Shown: one piece after another, positions 54,780 through 64,000 of the stretch
Position numbering within the stretch: position 1 is the first letter of the stretch
How the letters are laid out: each line of letters begins with the position of its first letter
DNA from: Nocardia nova
GTDB taxonomy: Bacteria; Actinomycetota; Actinomycetes; Mycobacteriales; Mycobacteriaceae
Reading direction: 5' to 3'
NCBI RefSeq assembly: GCF_002933465.1
Contig: NZ_PSZE01000031.1
Span: 1-64,000 of the forward strand
Length of the DNA: 64,000 nt
Notes under the pieces: generated by a model
What the model saw: the letters and a program-made list of their open reading frames with translations, nothing else
Databases searched by the model: none
What the model was told of the DNA's origin: nothing
Made by a program: the position numbers and the translations under genes

Positions 54780-57700
54780 TCACTTGCCGCGCCGGGTATC
54801 CGGCCACGGCGCAATCGGATTGCCCTGCCACCGGGTCGACGCCGGGACGGTGTCCCCGCGCATCACCAGCGACGCCGGGCCCACTGTCGCACCGGCGCCT
54901 ATGCGGGCCGCGGGCAATGCCACACAATGCGGGCCGAGGGTGGCACCGGCCTCGAGGGTCACGCTGTCCATGGACATGATCCGATCATGGAACAGATGTG
55001 TTTGCACGACACAGCCGCGTTCCACGGTCGCTCCGTCGCCGAGGCTCACCAGATCGGCCTCGGGCAGCCAGTACGATTCGCACCACACTCCGCGCCCGAT
55101 GCGCGCGCCGAGCCCGCGCAGCCAGATGTTCATCACCGCGGTGCCGGTAGCCGCGCGCGCGAACCACGGCGCGGCAACGGTTTCCACGAACGCGTCGCAT
55201 ACCTCATTGCGCCATACGAACGAACTCCAGAGCGGATGTTCCACCTTCTCGATACGTCCGACGATCAACCATTTCGCCGCCACCGCGCATGCGCCGGCCA
55301 CGGCGCCGGCGATCAGCAGCACCACACCGGAACAGAGTGCGGCCAGCCAATATCCGGGCCCGGAGGCCAGCCAGGCCAAGGCGAACAGCACACCGAGCCC
55401 GATGCCGAAACTGAGTATCACCGGGATCAGGCGACAGGTCTCCACCAGCGCGCGCGCCAGTTTCAATCGCAGCGGCGGATCGAAGGTGCGGGCGGTGTCG
55501 GAATCACCGGCGGTGCGGCGCAATCGCACCGGCGGGCTGCCCAGCCACGACGAACCCGCTTTCGCCTTCTCCGGAGCCGCCGACAACACCGCCACCAAAC
55601 CGTTCTTGGGCACCCGCCGTCCGGGCGCGGTCATACCGGAGTTACCCAGAAAGGCCCGCTTTCCCACCTTGGCGCCGCCGATATGCATCCAGCCGCCGCC
55701 GAGTTCGTAGCCCGCGATCATAGTGTCGTCGGCGAGGAAGGCACCGTCGGCGACCTTGGTGAATTTCGGCAGCAGCAGCACCGTCGACGCCTCGACGCCC
55801 TTGCCGACGTCGGCGCCGAGCAGCCGCAGCCACAGCGGGGTGAGCAGACTGGCATACAGCGGGAACAGGAAGGTGCGCGCGGAGTCGGCGAGCCGTTCGG
55901 TGGCCCAGGCCTGCCAGCCGACGCGGCTGCGCACGGGGTGGTAGCCCTCGGTCAAGCCGATCGCGAGCACGCGGATCGCGACTACCGTGACCGCGGCGAA
56001 GACCGCGAGCACGATCAGCGCGGCCACCGGCAGCATCAGCATCGCGTGCGCCAGCGCCCCGGTCAGCGTGGTTTCGTCACGGATCCACCAGGCCAGCAGC
56101 AGCCCGCCCGCCGCGAGCGCGATCACCGGCAGCGCCGACAGCAGCATCGAGGTCACGCCGAAGGCGAGCACCCAGTGCGGTGCGCGCGGCGGTGTGGTGG
56201 CAGGCCAGCGATGTTCGGCGGGACCGACTTTCACCGCGGGCGATCCGGCCCAGCTCTGTCCGGCTTTCACCTTCCCGAATACGGCCGAGCCCGGTTCCAC
56301 GACGGCGTTCTTGCCGATCACCGCGCCGGGCATCACCGTGGAGCGGGAACCGACGACCGCGCCGGGCCCGATGCGGATTTCCCCGATGTGCACGAGGTCG
56401 CCGTCGATCCAGTATCCGGCCAGGTCCACTTCCGGTTCGACGCTGCAGCCGTCGCCGAGTTCCAGCATCCCGGTGACCGGCGGCAGCGTGTGCAAGTCGA
56501 CACCGCGTCCGATGCGTGCTCCCAGCGCGCGGGCGAACGGCACCATCCACGGTGCGCCGGAGAGGTTCTCCGCGCCCGCGGCCTCGGCCATCCGCACCGC
56601 CGTCCACAGGCGCAGATGGACCGAGCCGCCGCGCGGGTAGCTGCCGGCGCGCACGCCGCGCAGCAGGATGCGAGCACCGGCCACACAGATCGCCATCCGG
56701 CCGGGCGGTGAGATGAACAGCACGAATCCGGCCAGCGCCCACCACCACGACAGTCCCGGCATCCACGGCAGCGCACCGAAGCGGGTGGCGATGTTGGTGA
56801 CCACGCCGAGCCAGGTGAGCCATTGCAGGCCGGTGAGGGTGGTCAGCGGCACCGAGGCCAGCACCTGGATCCATTGCGCGCGCCACGGTGTCGGGGTGAC
56901 GTGGCGGGTGGGCGCCTTTTCGGTGGGGGCGGCGGCGTCGATGAACTCGGCCAGCGCGCCCAGGCGCGGATGATCGTAGAGGTCGGCGACGGTGATCTGC
57001 GGCAGCCGTTCGCGCAGCGCTGTGACCAGCTGCGCCGCCGACAGCGAACCGCCACCGAGGTCGAAGAAATCCGAATCCAAGCCGTCGACATCGGCGCCGA
57101 GCACCGAATGCCACAGTCCCGCAAGCCAATACGCGGTGCCGTCCAATCCCGCGCCGGGTTCGCCGTCGGCGCCGGGCAGCGGCCACGGCAGCGCGTCACG
57201 GTCGACTTTTCCCGATGTACGCGTGGGCAATTCGTCCAGCACGGCCAGCCGGGGCACGAGGGCCCCGGGTAGTCGTTCGGCTAGCAGCTCCCGCGCACGC
57301 GGCAGGTCGATGCCGTCGTCGCCGGTGGACAGATAGCCGACGAGGACCGGGGTGCCGGTGGCGGTGGTGCGCACGGCGGCTGCGGCGGCGGTGACGCCGG
57401 GCAGATGTTGCAGCGCGGCGTCGAGTTCGCCGAGTTCGATCCGGCGTCCACCCACTTTGACCTGGTCGTCGGCGCGGCCGAGGAAGATCAGCCCGGCGGG
57501 GTCGTTGCGCACCATATCGCCGGAGCGGTAGGCGCGCTGCCATCCGAGGGTCGGCATCGGCGCGTACTTTTCGGCGTCCTTGGCCGGGTCGAGGTAGCGG
57601 GCCAGCCCGACGCCGCCGATCACCAGTTCACCGGCGTCCCCCTCGGCGACCGGCGTGCCGTCGGCGTCGACGACGGCCAGATCCCAGCCGTCCAGCGGTA

Positions 57701-58907
57701 ATCCGATGCGCACCCGCGGCGTCCCGGTGAGCTGTGCCGCGCACGCGACCACGGTGGCCTCGGTGGGGCCGTAGGTGTTCCATACCTCACGCTCGTCGCT
57801 GCCTGCGAGCCGCTCGGCCAGTTCCGGGGGAACCGCTTCGCCGCCGAAGATCAGCAGCCGCACCGCGTCGAGCGCTTCCGGCGGCCACATGGCGGCCAGG
57901 GTGGGCACCGTGGACACGATGCTGATCTCGCGGCGCACCAGCCACGGCCCCAGATCCATCCCGCTGCGTACCAGCGCGCGCGGCGCCGGCACCAGGCACG
58001 CGCCGTGCCGCCACGCCAGCCACATCTCCTCGCAGGAGGCGTCGAAGGCCACCGACAGTCCGGCCAGCACCCGGTCGCCGGGCCCGATCGGCTCCTGCTG
58101 CAGGAAGATTCGCGCTTCGGCGTCGACGAAGGCAGCGGCGTTGCGGTGGGTGACCGCGACACCTTTGGGGGTTCCGGTGGAGCCGGAAGTGAAGATGATC
58201 CACGCGTCATCGTCGACTGTGGGGCCGGGCGTGTCGGGATCGGCCGGCGCACGGTCGCCGCCGTCGCCCGGGGCGGTGTCTTCTCGGCCGATGGCGGTGT
58301 TGTCTCGACGCACGGCGGTGATGCCGTCGGCGGTGACGACGGCGGCCACCGCGGCCTCGCCGAAGACCAGTTCGGCGCGTTCCTCCGGGTCGTCGGCGTC
58401 GACGGGCACGTAGGCGGCTCCGGCGTGCAGGACGGCGAGGATGGTCACATACAGCGCCGCGGTTCCCGACGGGATCCGCACCCCGACCCGGTCGCCGCGC
58501 CGGATTCCGGCCGCGCGCAACTCGTCCACCGACGCTTCGATCGCCGCGAGCAACTCCCGATAGGTCAGTACCTCGGTGCCGTCGTCGACAGCGTCGGCGT
58601 CGGGGTGTGCGTGTGCTGATTCGGCGAGGATGTCGACCAGTGTCCGAGGCTGCGCCGCGGCGACTCCGCGCAGCAGCGGCGAGGCGGGAGCCGGCGCAGT
58701 GCGCCGATCGGAATCCGGGTCGGCGACCTCGAATGCCGATTTCCCGTCGGTGCCGGCCACCGCCGAGGCGGATGGGCCGGCAGCTGCGCGGGCTCCGGAG
58801 TCCGTCGAGGGCGGGGATTCGGGGGGCCCACCATTCGTGTCGCTGCCCGAGGGCGCGGTGAGCGGCGCATCGGTAGCGCCCGCGCCCGACTGCGAACCGA
58901 CGATCAC
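54780..58907 (-). CDS. Pls/PosA-type non-ribosomal peptide synthetase-like protein
   Basis: 1375 aa. An adenylation domain occupies ~70-590 (IIFTSGSTGTPKGVAVTHRN, YGPTEATVVACAAQL, C-terminal core with SGKVDRDALP). A carrier domain follows at ~595-680 (DFFDLGGGSLSAAQLV, with the phosphopantetheine Ser). The remaining half is membrane-bound: repeated hydrophobic blocks alternate with left-handed beta-helix hexapeptide segments (GPGAVVGSRSTVMPGAVIGK, AFLGNSGMTAP, SLGDGATVERGCVV). This layout fits the Pls/PosA class, which makes cationic homopoly-amino acids such as epsilon-poly-lysine. The product is unknown. Confidence 0.9.
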   Translation of the reverse strand: MIVGSQSGAGATDAPLTAPSGSDTNGGPPESPPSTDSGARAAAGPSASAVAGTDGKSAFEVADPDSDRRTAPAPASPLLRGVAAAQPRTLVDILAESAHAHPDADAVDDGTEVLTYRELLAAIEASVDELRAAGIRRGDRVGVRIPSGTAALYVTILAVLHAGAAYVPVDADDPEERAELVFGEAAVAAVVTADGITAVRRDNTAIGREDTAPGDGGDRAPADPDTPGPTVDDDAWIIFTSGSTGTPKGVAVTHRNAAAFVDAEARIFLQQEPIGPGDRVLAGLSVAFDASCEEMWLAWRHGACLVPAPRALVRSGMDLGPWLVRREISIVSTVPTLAAMWPPEALDAVRLLIFGGEAVPPELAERLAGSDEREVWNTYGPTEATVVACAAQLTGTPRVRIGLPLDGWDLAVVDADGTPVAEGDAGELVIGGVGLARYLDPAKDAEKYAPMPTLGWQRAYRSGDMVRNDPAGLIFLGRADDQVKVGGRRIELGELDAALQHLPGVTAAAAAVRTTATGTPVLVGYLSTGDDGIDLPRARELLAERLPGALVPRLAVLDELPTRTSGKVDRDALPWPLPGADGEPGAGLDGTAYWLAGLWHSVLGADVDGLDSDFFDLGGGSLSAAQLVTALRERLPQITVADLYDHPRLGALAEFIDAAAPTEKAPTRHVTPTPWRAQWIQVLASVPLTTLTGLQWLTWLGVVTNIATRFGALPWMPGLSWWWALAGFVLFISPPGRMAICVAGARILLRGVRAGSYPRGGSVHLRLWTAVRMAEAAGAENLSGAPWMVPFARALGARIGRGVDLHTLPPVTGMLELGDGCSVEPEVDLAGYWIDGDLVHIGEIRIGPGAVVGSRSTVMPGAVIGKNAVVEPGSAVFGKVKAGQSWAGSPAVKVGPAEHRWPATTPPRAPHWVLAFGVTSMLLSALPVIALAAGGLLLAWWIRDETTLTGALAHAMLMLPVAALIVLAVFAAVTVVAIRVLAIGLTEGYHPVRSRVGWQAWATERLADSARTFLFPLYASLLTPLWLRLLGADVGKGVEASTVLLLPKFTKVADGAFLADDTMIAGYELGGGWMHIGGAKVGKRAFLGNSGMTAPGRRVPKNGLVAVLSAAPEKAKAGSSWLGSPPVRLRRTAGDSDTARTFDPPLRLKLARALVETCRLIPVILSFGIGLGVLFALAWLASGPGYWLAALCSGVVLLIAGAVAGACAVAAKWLIVGRIEKVEHPLWSSFVWRNEVCDAFVETVAAPWFARAATGTAVMNIWLRGLGARIGRGVWCESYWLPEADLVSLGDGATVERGCVVQTHLFHDRIMSMDSVTLEAGATLGPHCVALPAARIGAGATVGPASLVMRGDTVPASTRWQGNPIAPWPDTRRGK

Positions 58908-59157
58908 GTTGCTGCCTGCCTCTCCCGTTCCCGGCTATCGGACGTCCGGTTGTCTCACATTGGGGTTACCGATGCGCAAACACCAGCTGTCCGGTTCGCG
59001 CGCGTCCGGGCCGCCGCAACCCCCGGCAGTCGCACCGTCGGCCCGCCCTATTGTCCCAACACAACCGCGCGCGGGCTCTCGCGGGGGCGACGGGCGTGTT
59101 CGCTCGCGATATGCCGGGGCCCTGCCGGCCACCCACCGCCCCCTGCGACCGGACAGG

Positions 59158-61125
59158 TCAGCTGTCGACGTGTACGTGCGGGCGCTGATTCGGATCGGCG
59201 ACGGCGCGCCGCAGGATCTCCCGGGTCACCGGCGCCACCTCGCCCTCACCGACGAACAGGAATTTCAGCAGGTTGAGCAGCGGATTGCCTTCGGTCCATT
59301 CGAAATACACGTGCGGATTCATGCCGGTGCGATCGCGTATCGCGAGCAGGATCGCCGCGATCGAGTTGGGCACCGCGGCGGCTTCGACGGAAAGGATTTT
59401 GTAACAGTCGATTTCGACCGCGCTGACGTGGAGGTCGGTGGAGAATTCCGAGGCGTCCTTGACGATCACCTCGAGGAACAGGATCGGCTCCTTGGCGGGG
59501 ATGTGGCTTTCGATCCGCTGTTCGGCTTCCTTCTGCCGGTAGTCGTCGGGCCGGCGGCCGTCGACGTCGTCGAGGTCGTGGGTGACGATGCGGATGGTGC
59601 CCGAGGCGGCGATCTTGTCGATCAGCCAGCCCGCCTTGTCGTCGAAGTCGACCTCGATGGCCCGCAATTCGAACGCCCGCCGCGCCCGCGAGACGAACGA
59701 CACCACGATGATGGCGATGATGAACAGCGAGGCCAGCTGCACGCCCTCGGGCCGTTCCACGATATTGGCGATCGTGGTGTAGACGAACACGGCCGCCACT
59801 GCGCCGAACCCGAAGACCTTGCCACGCTGGCGTTTTCGCGCCGCAGACAGGGTGACGGCGACGGCGGCGGAGGTGATCAGCACCAGCACACCGGTGGCGT
59901 AGGCGCCGCCCTGTGCGTCGACGTCGGCGTCGAAGTACCAGGTGATGCCGAAGGCGATCACCGCGAACACCAGCACCAGCGGACGGGTGGCCCGAGCCCA
60001 TTCCGGCGCCATCCCGTAACGGGGCAGATACCGCGGCACCAGGTTGAGCAGTCCGGCCATCGCCGAGGCGCCGGCGAACCACAGGATGGCGATGGTGGAG
60101 ATGTCGTAGACGGTGCCGAATCCGTTGCCCAGATACTCGTGGGCCAGATAGGCCAGCGCGCGGCCGTTGGCCGATCCGCCGGATTCGAATTCGTGTTCCG
60201 GGATCAGCACCACGGTGATGAAGCTGGTGACGATGAGGAATGCGCTCATGATCAGCGCGGCCGTGGTCAGCAGTTTGCGCGCGCCGACGATCCGCCGTTC
60301 CGGGTGCTCCTCGGTATCGCCGGGGCCGCCCTTGATCTGCGGCATCACCGCCACCCCTGTTTCGAAACCCGACAGTCCGAGCGCGAGTTTGGGAAAGACG
60401 AGCAGCGAAATGCCCACCATCGCGAAGACGCTGCCGTGCTGGGCGGTCATGGCGTGGCCCCAGTCGACGACCAGGTGCGAGGCGGTAGCGACCTTCCACA
60501 CCCCGACGATCGCGACGACCAAGTTCAGTGCCAGATAGACCCCCACCAGCCCGATCGCGATCCGGATCGCCTCGGCGAATCCTCTGAGAAAGACCGCGGC
60601 CAGCAGTGCCAGCAGGGTGAGGGTGATCGCGAGCCCGTGCCCGTGCAGCGCCTGCGGCACGAACGGGTTCTCGACGATGTGGGCGGCGCCGTCGGCCGCC
60701 GACAGCGTCATGGTGATCACGAAGTCGGTAGCGGCGAATCCGAGCAGGACGAGGATGAACAGTTTGCCGGTCCAGCGGGGCAGGATATCGGCGAACATGG
60801 CCAGCGACCCGCCGCCGTGCGGGGATTCGCGGGCCACTCGCCGATACACCGGCAGCGCACCCAGCAACGTCAGCGCGACCAGCACCAGCGTTGCCAGCGG
60901 GGACAGCACGCCGGCGGCCAGGGCGGCGATGCCGGGCTGATAGCCGAGGGTGGAGAAGTAGTCGACGCCGGTCAGGCACATCACCTGCCACCACGACCGT
61001 TGATGCTGCTCTTCGGTCTCCTTCACCATGGGGCCGGGATGGCGAGAGTAGCGGTCCTCGTCGGCGCCCTGCAGCAACCATTCCGTCAAAGCCGAACGCG
61101 GTCGTCCGGTGGCGGTGGCGGTCAC
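59158..61125 (-). CDS. APC-superfamily permease with cytoplasmic C-terminal domain
   Basis: 655 aa from GTG 61125, with GAGGGGG 5 nt upstream. About twelve membrane helices fill the first ~460 residues ([20 protein letters not shown] near the first helix; [21 protein letters not shown] mid-protein). A ~190-residue soluble C-terminal part follows. The fold is the APC/amino acid-polyamine or K+-uptake type; the substrate cannot be read. It is divergent from the MFS gene. Confidence 0.87.
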   Translation of the reverse strand: MTATATGRPRSALTEWLLQGADEDRYSRHPGPMVKETEEQHQRSWWQVMCLTGVDYFSTLGYQPGIAALAAGVLSPLATLVLVALTLLGALPVYRRVARESPHGGGSLAMFADILPRWTGKLFILVLLGFAATDFVITMTLSAADGAAHIVENPFVPQALHGHGLAITLTLLALLAAVFLRGFAEAIRIAIGLVGVYLALNLVVAIVGVWKVATASHLVVDWGHAMTAQHGSVFAMVGISLLVFPKLALGLSGFETGVAVMPQIKGGPGDTEEHPERRIVGARKLLTTAALIMSAFLIVTSFITVVLIPEHEFESGGSANGRALAYLAHEYLGNGFGTVYDISTIAILWFAGASAMAGLLNLVPRYLPRYGMAPEWARATRPLVLVFAVIAFGITWYFDADVDAQGGAYATGVLVLITSAAVAVTLSAARKRQRGKVFGFGAVAAVFVYTTIANIVERPEGVQLASLFIIAIIVVSFVSRARRAFELRAIEVDFDDKAGWLIDKIAASGTIRIVTHDLDDVDGRRPDDYRQKEAEQRIESHIPAKEPILFLEVIVKDASEFSTDLHVSAVEIDCYKILSVEAAAVPNSIAAILLAIRDRTGMNPHVYFEWTEGNPLLNLLKFLFVGEGEVAPVTREILRRAVADPNQRPHVHVDS

Positions 61126-61495
61126 GTGATCCCCCTCGGGAGCATCTGTCCGGGCATCCCGGAGTCCAGCGATATCCGGGTCAATGTACGTGGGCCGCCA
61201 CCGGAGCCACGCATACCGGATGTCGTGCGCGGCAGCGCAAAACGGCAAATCAGACACTCAATCCGGCAAATCCGGCGCAGGACCGGCCGGTGACTCCCGT
61301 TCACCGGCCGCGTCGTGCTGTGAGCGGAGTCACCCACCCCGATATCATCGCAGGTGGATCCCACCGACCGAGCCGGCCGCGCCGCCGCCGTCCGGTTTGC
61401 CGGACCGCCCACCGGGTACCCGAGTACTTCGTGTCCCACGTCGCGGCATCGCGGCCGGGCGCGCAGCAACCGAAAACAGGTGAGGAGGAGCGCGC
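61126..61495. other. 370-bp divergent intergenic region
   Basis: Separates the APC permease (-) and MFS transporter (+) starts. No gene, RNA or clear palindrome was recognised. It presumably holds both promoters. Confidence 0.5.
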
Positions 61496-62812
61496 GTGAG
61501 CACCAGCCTGCCGCACGCCCAGCAACGACGTTCGGTGGCCGCCGCGGCCATGGGCAACGCCACCGAGTGGTACGACTACGGCGTCTACGCGGCCACGGCC
61601 TCCTATCTCACCGACGCGTTCTTCCCCGGCTCGCTGGGCACCCTGGGCACGCTGCTCGGTTTCGCCGTCTCCTTCGTGCTGCGCCCGATCGGCGGCATGG
61701 TGTGGGGCCCGCTCGGCGACCGGGTCGGCCGCAAACTGGTGCTGGCCACCACGATCCTGCTGATGGCCGCGGCCACGGGCTGCATCGGCATCCTGCCCAC
61801 CCATTCGGCGGTGGGTATCGCCGCGCCGATCCTGCTGATCCTGCTGCGCGTCGTGCAGGGCTTCTCGACCGGCGGCGAATACGGTGGCGCGGCCACCTAC
61901 ATCGCGGAATCGACCGATGAGCGCCGCCGCGGATTCCTCGGCAGCTTCCTCGAATTCGGCACCCTGTGCGGATTCGTCGGTGGCTCCACGGTGGTACTGA
62001 TCCTGCAGGTTCTGCTCTCCGACGACGCGATGGAATCGTGGGGCTGGCGCATTCCGTTCCTGCTGGCGGTGCCGCTGGGCCTGATCGGCTGGTATCTGCG
62101 CAGCAAGCTCGACGAATCGCCGGTGTTCACCGAGGTCGCCGAGCATCAGAAGGCCCAGGGCGGGCTGCGGGTCCTGCTGCGCGACTACCGCCGCGAACTG
62201 CTGACCATCGCCGGCCTGGTGGTCGCGCTCAACGTCGTCAACTACACGCTGCTGGCGTATCAGCCGACCTATCTGCACAACACCTTGGGGATGGGGGATT
62301 CCGAGACCACGGCGATGGTGCTGGTCGGCCAGATCGTGATGGCACTGGTGCTGCCGGTGTCGGGTGCGGTCTCCGACCGGGTGGGGCGGCGGCCGATGTG
62401 GCTGGTGTCGCTGGTGGGGCTGGCGATCCTGGCAATCCCCATGTATTGGTTGATGGGGCGGGGCGCGGCATGGGCGATCGTCGGCTTCGTGGTGCTGGGC
62501 CTGCTCTATGTTCCGCAGCTGTCCACGATCTCGGCGACCTTCCCGGCGATCTTCCCGACGCAGGTGCGATATGCGGGTTTCGCGTTGGGCTACAACATCT
62601 CCACCGCCGCGTTCGGTGGCACCGCACCGCTGATCAACGAGTCGGTCATCGACGCCACCGGCTGGCATCTGTTCCCCGCCTACTACATGGTCGGCGCGTG
62701 CCTGGTGGGCCTGGTGGCGTGGTTCTTCCTGCGCGAGACCGCGGGCGTCTCGCTGGCCGGTACCGAGGTTCCCGACGCGGCCGGCGAGGAACCGGTACCG
62801 CAGCCGAGCTAG
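61496..62812 (+). CDS. MFS transporter of the ProP (proline/betaine) type
   Basis: 438 aa with twelve membrane helices. The metabolite:H+ symporter signature is ATEWYDYGVYAA near residue 20, then GDRVGRKLVLATTILLMA (motif A) and GFSTGGEYGGAATYIAES in helix 4, and SDRVGRRPMW in the second half. GTG 61496 follows GGTGAGGAGGAG. ProP-type carriers import proline, betaine, alpha-ketoglutarate or citrate. Substrate not assigned. Confidence 0.92.
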   Translation: MSTSLPHAQQRRSVAAAAMGNATEWYDYGVYAATASYLTDAFFPGSLGTLGTLLGFAVSFVLRPIGGMVWGPLGDRVGRKLVLATTILLMAAATGCIGILPTHSAVGIAAPILLILLRVVQGFSTGGEYGGAATYIAESTDERRRGFLGSFLEFGTLCGFVGGSTVVLILQVLLSDDAMESWGWRIPFLLAVPLGLIGWYLRSKLDESPVFTEVAEHQKAQGGLRVLLRDYRRELLTIAGLVVALNVVNYTLLAYQPTYLHNTLGMGDSETTAMVLVGQIVMALVLPVSGAVSDRVGRRPMWLVSLVGLAILAIPMYWLMGRGAAWAIVGFVVLGLLYVPQLSTISATFPAIFPTQVRYAGFALGYNISTAAFGGTAPLINESVIDATGWHLFPAYYMVGACLVGLVAWFFLRETAGVSLAGTEVPDAAGEEPVPQPS

Positions 62813-62933
62813 AGCTTGCGCGGCCGAGCCGGAGCTTCGGTAGGGCCACCGCTTGCGACGGATGCCGCGCTCGTGTGTGATCGAGCGAGCCCGCACGCGG
62901 CAGGGCGAGGCCGGGAAGGAACGACGAATCCAG

Positions 62934-64000
62934 ATGCTCCCACTGGAGTCCGGGGATCCGGTGACCATCGGCCCCTACCGTCTGCTCGGGGTGCTCGGCG
63001 CCGGCGGAATGGGCCGGGTCTATTTGGGCCGCAATGCCGGTGGCCGCACCGTCGCGGTGAAGGTGGTGCGACCGGATCTGTCGGATGACCCCGAATTCCG
63101 CACCCGGTTCCGGCGGGAAGTGGCCGCCGCGCGGCGCGTGACGGGCGCGCATGCGGTGCCGGTCCTGGACGCCGATGTGGAGGCGGAACGGCCGTGGCTG
63201 GCCACCGGGTACGTGGCGGGGTTGTCGCTGCGCGAGGCCGTGGACTCGTTCGGGCCACTACCGGAATCGGCGCTTGTTCCGCTGGCCGCGGGCCTGGCGC
63301 GGGCACTGGCCGATGTGCACGCGGCCGGCGTTGTGCACCGCGACCTGAAGCCGTCCAACGTGCTGCTGACTCTCGACGGTCCGCGGCTGATCGATTTCGG
63401 TATCGCCCGCGCCGCCGACGACGGCACGCTCACCACGACCGGCACAGTGATCGGTTCGCCGGGTTATATGGCGCCGGAACATATTTCGGGCGATGCGCCG
63501 GTGGGGCCGGCGGTCGATGTATTCGCCCTCGGCGGGGTGCTGGTGTATGCCGCCAGCGGCAGCGGGCCGTTCGGTTCGGGTGATTCGATCCCGATGCTGT
63601 GGCGGGTGATGCAGGAACCGGCCCGCCTCGACGGCCTGCCGGCGGCATTGCGCCCCATCGCGGGAGCATGCCTGGACAAACAGCCCGGCAATCGCCCGAC
63701 GCCCGCCGACGTCGAAAGGCAGTGTGTGGCGTTGGGTGACGCTTGGTCGGGGTGGTTGCCGGGGCCGATCCTGGAGGCGATCAGCCGTCAAGCGGTGATG
63801 CTGCTCGATCTGGATTCCGGTCCGGTGCCGCATGATCCGCCGGTCACGCCGCACAGCGCGCCCGAACTTCCCTCGACACTGATCGCCTCGGCGGGCCGGA
63901 CCGGCGCCACAGGGCACCCGAACACGCCCGTGCCGCCGATCGAGGCGTCACCGCCGACCGTACGGCGATCGGATCCGGGCGATGCGGGCCGGTCCTCGAC
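62934..64000 (+). CDS. Ser/Thr protein kinase, truncated by the window edge
   Basis: The first ~355 residues of an STPK of the actinobacterial Pkn type. P-loop GVLGAGGMGRVYLGR (residues ~17-31), Lys in VAVKVVRPDL, catalytic loop VHRDLKPSNVLL, DFG as LIDFGIARA, and activation segment GSPGYMAPEH. After the kinase domain (~residue 275) comes a Pro/Ser-rich linker, in which the window ends. A sensory or WD40/PQQ-type domain could follow. ATG 62934 is used; its ribosome site is weak. Confidence 0.92.
   Translation, partial: MLPLESGDPVTIGPYRLLGVLGAGGMGRVYLGRNAGGRTVAVKVVRPDLSDDPEFRTRFRREVAAARRVTGAHAVPVLDADVEAERPWLATGYVAGLSLREAVDSFGPLPESALVPLAAGLARALADVHAAGVVHRDLKPSNVLLTLDGPRLIDFGIARAADDGTLTTTGTVIGSPGYMAPEHISGDAPVGPAVDVFALGGVLVYAASGSGPFGSGDSIPMLWRVMQEPARLDGLPAALRPIAGACLDKQPGNRPTPADVERQCVALGDAWSGWLPGPILEAISRQAVMLLDLDSGPVPHDPPVTPHSAPELPSTLIASAGRTGATGHPNTPVPPIEASPPTVRRSDPGDAGRSS

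Noticed and set aside
58576-61293. 905-codon plus-strand open frame opposite the APC permease
   Set aside because: Asp/His/Gln-rich shadow frame antisense to a clear 12-helix permease.
61496-62812. MFS transporter as the auxin importer for the iac locus
   Set aside because: It lies 49 kb away with no shared motif or context, and its signature fits ProP-type osmolyte/acid carriers.

Overview
The window is high-GC DNA from a mycolic-acid-type actinomycete, most likely Nocardia or a close relative. This is inferred from mshC (mycothiol synthesis), a mycobacterial-type integration host factor gene, an MMPL transporter, a DUF574-type methyltransferase, a Pls/PosA-type synthetase, frequent GTG starts, and a gene set between 27.1 and 51.8 kb (M20 peptidase, PEBP, pyrD, LppL-like lipoprotein, DUF5703, MSMEG_4193-type phosphatase, DUF3090, SCO1664-type protein, mshC) that recalls the Rv2130c-Rv2141c neighbourhood of Mycobacterium tuberculosis.

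Region 1 (about 0.6-12.3 kb) is the standout. Every component of a proteobacterial-type iac (indole-3-acetic acid, auxin) catabolic locus is recognisable. A minus-strand operon runs iacA-iacB-iacC-iacD-iacE-iacF: flavin monooxygenase of acyl-CoA-dehydrogenase fold, small unknown protein, Rieske alpha and beta subunits, SDR, and ferredoxin-type reductase. A plus-strand operon carries a PAS sensor kinase, iacG (flavin reductase), a 92-aa unknown protein and iacH (amidase). A second minus-strand operon carries an aldehyde dehydrogenase, iacI (SnoaL-like) and a FixJ-type response regulator. Kinase and regulator plausibly form a signal-sensing pair that controls the locus, and a shared motif, TAGGGGAWWTCCTYA, sits in the two regulatory gaps. 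Neither an uptake gene nor ring-cleavage genes for the end product are in the window.

Region 2 (12.3-16.6 kb) is a graveyard: a Tn3-family transposase relic and transposon end, a methyltransferase C-terminal fragment, a frameshifted dienelactone hydrolase and an internally deleted AMP-ligase. Two intact genes lie among them, a kinase-fold protein and a VOC protein.

Region 3 (16.6-29.0 kb) is mostly ordinary chromosome: hrpB helicase, a cytoplasmic S8 protease with a small partner resembling its N-terminal domain, a DUF574 methyltransferase, tRNA-Leu(GAG), mihF, a NarL/DesK-type two-component system, a sterol-desaturase family protein, small membrane/lipoprotein genes, an M20 peptidase and a PEBP.

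Region 4 (29.106-34.120 kb) is a Tn3-family transposon with 49-bp terminal inverted repeats (44/49 identical) and a perfect 5-bp target duplication (AACAG). Its resolvase and transposase are both multiply broken, but its passenger bioB (biotin synthase) is intact and has a BioQ-like operator upstream.

Region 5 (34.1-64.0 kb) holds an acyl-CoA ligase, the lppL-DUF5703-pyrD operon, a lipoprotein plus MMPL transporter, an epoxide-hydrolase fragment, a pentapeptide-repeat protein, a heme/iron ABC importer (hmuTUV-like) with a DtxR/IdeR-like site, an aldo-keto reductase, the conserved phosphatase-DUF3090-SCO1664-mshC run, an ArsR/SRPBCC pair, an M1 peptidase behind a 1375-aa Pls/PosA synthetase, an APC permease, a ProP-like MFS transporter, and the start of a Ser/Thr protein kinase cut by the window edge.
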